From contig JAZOMZ010000011.1 of NCBI GenBank assembly GCA_045654205.1, positions 62,001 to 126,000 of the forward strand: DNA of 64,000 nucleotides, given 5' to 3'. Position 1 is the first letter of the stretch. Each line of letters opens with the position of its first letter. The notes below the pieces were generated by a model. The model was not told where the DNA came from. It did not search any database and saw only the letters and a list, made by a program, of their open reading frames with translations. The translations under genes and the position numbers were made by a program. This document shows, in pieces, positions 59,734 to 64,000 of the stretch. This DNA is from Enterocola sp045654205. Lineage in GTDB: Bacteria > Bacteroidota > Bacteroidia > Bacteroidales > Paludibacteraceae.

Positions 59734-60759
59734 ATGAAAAAAAATCCACTATTAGGAAAGAATGTAGAAGAGTTAAAACAAGTAGTTTTAGCCTATAAGT
59801 TGCCTGCTTTCACTGCCAAACAAATAGCAGATTGGTTATACAAAAAGCAAGTCAGAAGCATTATGGACATGACCAACCTTTCCATGAAAGCACGCGAAAT
59901 ACTATCGGCAGACTATGAAGTGGGTGTTTCAGATCCTGCACATATTTCTGTTTCGTCAGACGGCACAGAGAAATATCTTTTCCCTGTGGGCGATGGCAAC
60001 AAATTTATAGAAGCAGTTTATATTCCAGAAAAAGACAGGGCAACACTTTGTATTTCATCACAAATTGGGTGCCAAATGAATTGTCTTTTCTGTGCCACAG
60101 GCAAACAAGGATTTTCTGGAAACCTTACTGTGGCAGAAATTATAAATCAAGTGCAAAGCATAAACCACACCGAAAAACTTACCAATGTGGTGTTTATGGG
60201 AATGGGCGAACCACTAAACAACAAAGATGTGGTACTAAAAGCCATAAGCATAATGACATCAGACTATGGATATGCTTGGAGCCCAAAAAGAATTACTGTT
60301 TCTACCGTAGGTATAATTCCAGCATTGCAAGATTTCCTTGAAAAGACCACATGTAACCTTGCTGTGAGTGTGCACGCAGCTGGCGAAGTGGAAAGACGTG
60401 AACTAATTCCTGCTGAAAAAGCTTTCCCTGTGCAACAAGTATTCTCTATTCTTAGAAAATACGATTGGTCGCATCAGAGAAAACTTTCTGTTGAATACAC
60501 TCTGTTCAACGATTTAAACGACACCGAAGCTTGCGCAAAACAACTTCATGGTCTTATTCACGGAATGAATTGCCATGTAAACCTTATTCCATATCACACC
60601 ATTCCAGATGTAGGTCTTACCCCTACTCCAATGAAAAAGATAGAACAATTTCAAGCATGGCTAACAAAAAAAGGACTTAGCGTTACCGTTCGTCGCTCGC
60701 GTGGTCAAGACATTGAAGCCGCATGCGGAATGCTGAGTAGGACAAAAAACAATTCCTAA
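59734..60759 (+). CDS. rlmN: Dual 23S rRNA/tRNA adenine-2 methyltransferase
   Basis: Radical-SAM methylase for C2 of A2503 in 23S rRNA and A37 in tRNA. 341 residues. N-terminal FTAKQIADWLYKKQV, the 4Fe-4S motif GCQMNCLFCATG (CX3CX2C), VFMGMGEPLNN, and a C-terminal reactive Cys in IEAACGMLS. The last three residues (NNS) and stop codon come from the heptamer repeat that fills the 17-base gap to the next gene. Confidence 0.97.
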   Translation: MKKNPLLGKNVEELKQVVLAYKLPAFTAKQIADWLYKKQVRSIMDMTNLSMKAREILSADYEVGVSDPAHISVSSDGTEKYLFPVGDGNKFIEAVYIPEKDRATLCISSQIGCQMNCLFCATGKQGFSGNLTVAEIINQVQSINHTEKLTNVVFMGMGEPLNNKDVVLKAISIMTSDYGYAWSPKRITVSTVGIIPALQDFLEKTTCNLAVSVHAAGEVERRELIPAEKAFPVQQVFSILRKYDWSHQRKLSVEYTLFNDLNDTEACAKQLHGLIHGMNCHVNLIPYHTIPDVGLTPTPMKKIEQFQAWLTKKGLSVTVRRSRGQDIEAACGMLSRTKNNS

Positions 60760-60776
60760 TTCCTAATTCCTAATTT
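60751..60776 (-). repeat. Heptamer repeat run between rlmN and the DUF4837 gene (copy 5, no core)
   Basis: Three tandem TTCCTAA units (AATTAGG family on the minus strand), overlapping the rlmN stop codon and reaching the ATG of the next gene. Confidence 0.65.
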
Positions 60777-61778
60777 ATGAAAAAGATATTATACATACTA
60801 GCAACACTACTTGTTGCACTGACTAGTTGTAACAAAGGCGGAGGCATTACACTTCCAAACGCGACTGGTTCTGCAGGAGAGATTTTATTGGTAATAGACG
60901 ACAGCATTGCAAAATCTGCCGCTGGCGATAGTATTTACAGACTTTTAGACCGCGACGTGCCATGTTTGCCACAATCTGAACCACATTTCAACATTTCTAA
61001 AACAAAACATTCAGGTTTTACTAGTATACTTAAACCAGCCAGAAATATTGTTATTGTTAATGTGGGCAACCGATATTCGCACAACAAAATTAAAACATAC
61101 ACCGACAGATATTCTAAACCACAAGCCATAATTGAAATTAATGGCCCTACAAAGGAAGGTGTTAGAAAAGCAATTGCCGATCATGGCGATGAAATTCTAG
61201 ACTTTTTTGTGAAAGCGGAAAGAGACCGCGCTATTAAATACCAATCTCACTACAGAGAAAGAGCGGTTGGACAAAAAGTGAAAGAAAAATTTGGATGCGA
61301 CATTGTTATTCCAAAAGGCTTAACTAGAATAAAAGAGGCAGAAAACTTTATGTGGATAGCAAACTCAAATATTGATATTCAACAAAATGTTGTTATCTAC
61401 AGTTATCCTTATACAGACAAAAATACTTTTACCAAGGAGTATTTAACAGCAAAACGCGACTCTATTATGAAACTTCACGTGGAAGGTCCTGCAGAAAATT
61501 CATATATGGGAACAGAATATAGATACGACCCTCCTATTATGAAAGAAACTGCACTTAAAAGTGGTCAATATGCCACAGAAGTGCGTGGGCTTTGGACTAT
61601 TATTGGTGACATTATGGGCGGACCATTTGTTAGCGTAAGCTGCCTTGATGAAGAAAATCAAAGAGTAATTACAGCAGAATGTTTTGTTTACGCCCCTGGT
61701 AAAAACAAACGTAATATACTAAGAAACCTAGAATCAGTTTTATACACTATAAAATTTGAAAAAGATGAGCAACATTAA
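60777..61778 (+). CDS. DUF4837 lipoprotein
   Basis: 333 residues with a lipoprotein signal (MKKILYILATLLVALTSC, acylated Cys18). The mature part begins NKGGGITLPNATGSAGEIL, matching the start of DUF4837 proteins, a Bacteroidota family usually next to rlmN and pdxA. Function unknown; membrane-anchored in the periplasm or outer membrane. Its 3' end overlaps pdxA by 14 bases. Confidence 0.92.
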   Translation: MKKILYILATLLVALTSCNKGGGITLPNATGSAGEILLVIDDSIAKSAAGDSIYRLLDRDVPCLPQSEPHFNISKTKHSGFTSILKPARNIVIVNVGNRYSHNKIKTYTDRYSKPQAIIEINGPTKEGVRKAIADHGDEILDFFVKAERDRAIKYQSHYRERAVGQKVKEKFGCDIVIPKGLTRIKEAENFMWIANSNIDIQQNVVIYSYPYTDKNTFTKEYLTAKRDSIMKLHVEGPAENSYMGTEYRYDPPIMKETALKSGQYATEVRGLWTIIGDIMGGPFVSVSCLDEENQRVITAECFVYAPGKNKRNILRNLESVLYTIKFEKDEQH

Positions 61779-62763
61779 AATTGGTATTACCCAAGGCGAT
61801 ATAAACGGGATTTCTTATGAAGTAATCCTAAAAACATTGGAAGACAATAGAATTTGTGAACTATGCACTCCTATAGTTTATGGTTCACCAAAGGTGGCTG
61901 CATATCACAGAAAAATGCTCAACCTTAATGTAAACTTAAACATAATTAATAAGGCAGAAGAAGCACAAGAAAAGAAAGCTAATATTATTAATTGTTGCAA
62001 CGAAGAAATTAAGGTAGAAGTAGGATTATCTACCCAACAAGCAGGCGAAGCTGCGTTTAAGGCACTAGAAAAAGCGACAAGAGACCTTAAAGAAGGCAAA
62101 ATTGATGTACTTGTGACAGCTCCTATCAACAAAAATAATATTCAATCAGAGAGTTTCTCATTCCCAGGACACACAGAATATTTAGAAAACCTATTTGGTG
62201 AAAAAGGCGATGCACTTATGGTGCTTGCCAACGAAAGCATTAGAATTGCTGTTGTAACAGGACACTTGCCAGTAAGTAAAATTTCATCTTGCCTGACACA
62301 AGAAAAAATTCTAAACAAGATTAAACAATTCAATAAATCACTTGTTGAAGATTTTGGTATCTTTAAACCAAGAATTGCAGTTTTAGGACTAAATCCACAC
62401 GCTGGAGACAAGGGCGTGATTGGCAAAGAAGAAGAAGAAATTATTTCCCCTGCTATTAAACAAGCTCTGGACGAGGGAATTATCTGTTTTGGTCCACTTC
62501 CTGCAGACGGATTCTTTGGAGCAAACGGACATTCACATTATGACGGTATCTTGGCTATGTATCACGACCAAGGTCTTATTCCATTCAAAACCATAGCTAT
62601 GGACAACGGAGTAAACTTTACTGCAGGGCTTCCTGTAGTGCGCACCTCTCCAGACCACGGCACAGCATATGATTTGGCAGGACAAAATATGGCAAGTGAA
62701 AATTCTTTCCGCCAAGCATTGTATATGGCAATAGATGTTTACAAGAACAGACAAAATAAATAA
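61765..62763 (+). CDS. pdxA: 4-Hydroxythreonine-4-phosphate dehydrogenase
   Basis: Step of pyridoxal phosphate (vitamin B6) synthesis by the DXP-dependent route; serC at 33126 supplies its substrate. 332 residues from ATG 61765 (MSNIKIGITQGDINGISYE); a TTG three codons earlier is unlikely. Metal histidines are in SFPGHTEYL, the NPHAGDKGVIGKEE motif and MYHDQGLIPFK. Overlaps the DUF4837 gene; the next gene begins within its stop codon (TAATG). Confidence 0.97.
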   Translation: MSNIKIGITQGDINGISYEVILKTLEDNRICELCTPIVYGSPKVAAYHRKMLNLNVNLNIINKAEEAQEKKANIINCCNEEIKVEVGLSTQQAGEAAFKALEKATRDLKEGKIDVLVTAPINKNNIQSESFSFPGHTEYLENLFGEKGDALMVLANESIRIAVVTGHLPVSKISSCLTQEKILNKIKQFNKSLVEDFGIFKPRIAVLGLNPHAGDKGVIGKEEEEIISPAIKQALDEGIICFGPLPADGFFGANGHSHYDGILAMYHDQGLIPFKTIAMDNGVNFTAGLPVVRTSPDHGTAYDLAGQNMASENSFRQALYMAIDVYKNRQNK

Positions 62764-63929
62764 TGTTACCCAATACAGAATTTCAACAAATAAAAAATAA
62801 ATTTGGCATTATAGGAAACAATCCAGAATTCCTACATGCCATAAATGTTGCTGTTCAAGTAGCACCAACAGACCTTTCTGTGCTTATTACAGGCGAGAGC
62901 GGTGTTGGGAAAGAAAATTTTCCAAAAATCATACATCAATATAGCCAAAGAAAGCACGAGAAATTTATTGCTGTAAACTGCGGTGCTATTCCTGAGGGTA
63001 CTATTGATTCAGAACTCTTTGGTCACGAAAAAGGCTCATTTACTGGAGCACTTACAGACAGAAAAGGATATTTTGAAGAAGCAGATGGAGGCACCATTTT
63101 CCTAGACGAAGTGGGCGAACTACCACTTGCCACACAAGCTAGACTTCTGAGAATATTGGAAGTAGGAGAATTCATTAAAGTAGGTTCTTCAAAGGTCCAA
63201 AAGACAAATGTTCGCATTATTGCGGCTACAAATGTTAATATAAACAAAGCTATAGAGCAAGGCAAATTTAGAGAAGACCTTTACTATAGACTAAATGCCA
63301 CACATATAGAAATCCCAGCACTTAGGGAGAGAAAAGAAGACATCTATCCTCTTTTCATTAAGTTTGCCAACGATTTCTCGTTGAAATATCAACGTCCATG
63401 CATCAAATTGTCAGAAGAAGCTATTAATGCTTTATCTACATATTATTGGAGAGGAAATATTAGACAACTAAAAAATATTGCAGAGCAAATTTCTGCTATA
63501 GAAACCAATCCAAATATTAGTCTAGAGACATTGAATCGTTATCTACCAGACGAACCACAAAACGCACTTCCTCTACATATCAAGGGCAAAGGCAAACATA
63601 CCACATTTAGTCCCGATACAGAAATGTTGTTTAAGGCAATGGTGGAAATGAAAAAAGACATTGAAAGTCTTAAAGGTGCTGTAAAAAAACTATTAGAAGA
63701 AAGAGGTGAACATTTTGCAGAAAATATCAATGCTCTACCAATGGCACCAGAGATAATTGATGTAGAAATTAACGAAGAGCCAACACCTACTGTAGATGAC
63801 ATACAAAAAGATTTGATTAAAAAGACTCTTAAAAAACATGGTGGCAGAAAAGAGTTGGCAGCCTTAGAACTAAAAATGTCGGTTAGAACATTATACAGAA
63901 AAATCAAAGAATACGGATTAGAAGAATGA
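62763..63929 (+). CDS. Sigma-54-dependent transcriptional activator
   Basis: 388-residue bacterial enhancer-binding protein. There is no receiver or sensor domain: the AAA+ domain starts at once, with Walker A GESGVGKE (44-51), the sigma-54 contact loop GSFTGA (91-96; consensus GAFTGA), Walker B GGTIFLDEVGEL (109-120), and the arginine-finger region FREDLYYRL. The C-terminus carries a Fis-type helix-turn-helix (about 345-385, RKELAALELKMSVRTLYRKI). Lack of a sensor suggests control by abundance or a partner. It sits between pdxA and lptE by stop/start overlaps, a conserved Bacteroidota order. The sigma-54-like box before clpB is a possible target, without direct evidence. Confidence 0.93.
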   Translation: MLPNTEFQQIKNKFGIIGNNPEFLHAINVAVQVAPTDLSVLITGESGVGKENFPKIIHQYSQRKHEKFIAVNCGAIPEGTIDSELFGHEKGSFTGALTDRKGYFEEADGGTIFLDEVGELPLATQARLLRILEVGEFIKVGSSKVQKTNVRIIAATNVNINKAIEQGKFREDLYYRLNATHIEIPALRERKEDIYPLFIKFANDFSLKYQRPCIKLSEEAINALSTYYWRGNIRQLKNIAEQISAIETNPNISLETLNRYLPDEPQNALPLHIKGKGKHTTFSPDTEMLFKAMVEMKKDIESLKGAVKKLLEERGEHFAENINALPMAPEIIDVEINEEPTPTVDDIQKDLIKKTLKKHGGRKELAALELKMSVRTLYRKIKEYGLEE

Positions 63930-64000
63930 AAAAGCTATTAATAGCCATAATAAGCACTCTTGCACTTATTTCATGTACTATTTCTTATAAATTTAATGGT
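63926..64000 (+). CDS. lptE: LptE-family LPS assembly lipoprotein (5' fragment)
   Basis: Only the first 25 codons are in the window. Signal MKKLLIAIISTLALISC with acylated Cys17, then TISYKFNG, the characteristic start of Bacteroidota LptE. LptE plugs the LptD barrel that delivers LPS to the outer surface. Its ATG overlaps the activator's stop by four bases. Confidence 0.85.
   Translation, partial: MKKLLIAIISTLALISCTISYKFNG

Noticed and set aside
1..64000. CRISPR arrays, tRNA or rRNA genes, prophage
   Set aside because: No regularly spaced direct repeats, no cloverleaf or rRNA-like segments, and no phage structural genes were seen on reading both strands.

Overview
The window looks like a chromosomal segment of a low-GC member of the Bacteroidales (Bacteroidota). 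The evidence is the promoters of the TAnnTTTG (-7) / TTTG (-33) type, the complete Bat aerotolerance operon, a six-gene Na+-translocating NADH:quinone oxidoreductase operon, the block bamD-rpoZ-coaBC-DUF4835-recN, an Lnb-type lipoprotein N-acyltransferase, a GldA-like ATPase, and the run rlmN-DUF4837-pdxA-sigma-54 activator-lptE. No rRNA, tRNA or CRISPR array was seen. The genus cannot be fixed from the sequence alone.

Layout. Bases 1-1707 hold the 5' part of a clpB that lacks the usual N-domain. Bases 1833-5491 are an intact-looking 3.66-kb IS1595/ISXO2-family transposon: 31-bp perfect terminal inverted repeats, an 8-bp target duplication, a full-length transposase and five small cargo genes. 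Two of the cargo genes form a TAATG-coupled pair resembling a toxin-antitoxin module. The element has landed directly after the stop codon of a lipoprotein gene and separates that gene from its own terminator. Bases 5500-8217 carry three secreted, lipoprotein or small genes of unknown function. Bases 8273-8573 are a candidate structured RNA with its own promoter and terminator. Bases 8672-9602 are an overlapping three-gene DUF3791/DUF3990 (ADP-ribosyltransferase-like) cassette.

From 9.7 kb on the content is core genome. It runs argS; nqrABCDEF (leftward); lysC-lysA-glycosyltransferase; bamD to recN; envelope glycosyltransferase and acyltransferase (leftward); panB; rpsF-rpsR-rplI; an HU/SPOR protein; rfbB; serC-serA; a SulP transporter; an aminotransferase with a LolC/E-like permease; PIN-PhoH; folC; an Lnb-like protein; a tetrapyrrole-methylase-fold methyltransferase; moxR-DUF58-batABCDE-PAP2 (leftward); a U32 peptidase; a leftward envelope/repair run (GldA-like ATPase, ruvB, flippase, DJ-1, C_GCAxxG_C_C protein); and finally rlmN, DUF4837, pdxA, a sigma-54 activator and the first codons of lptE. 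Several genes serve the envelope: BamD, LptE, the lipid A-type acyltransferase, the flippase, Lnb and LolC/E. Na+ bioenergetics (Nqr) and amino-acid synthesis (Lys, Ser, pantothenate) make up the other themes.

Other structure: a dispersed intergenic repeat built on TTAGGAA-type heptamers plus a conserved core; a short repeat pair that has entered the U32 peptidase reading frame; several genes whose -7 box sits only 4-7 bases before the ATG, predicting leaderless mRNAs; and a sigma-54-like promoter before clpB.
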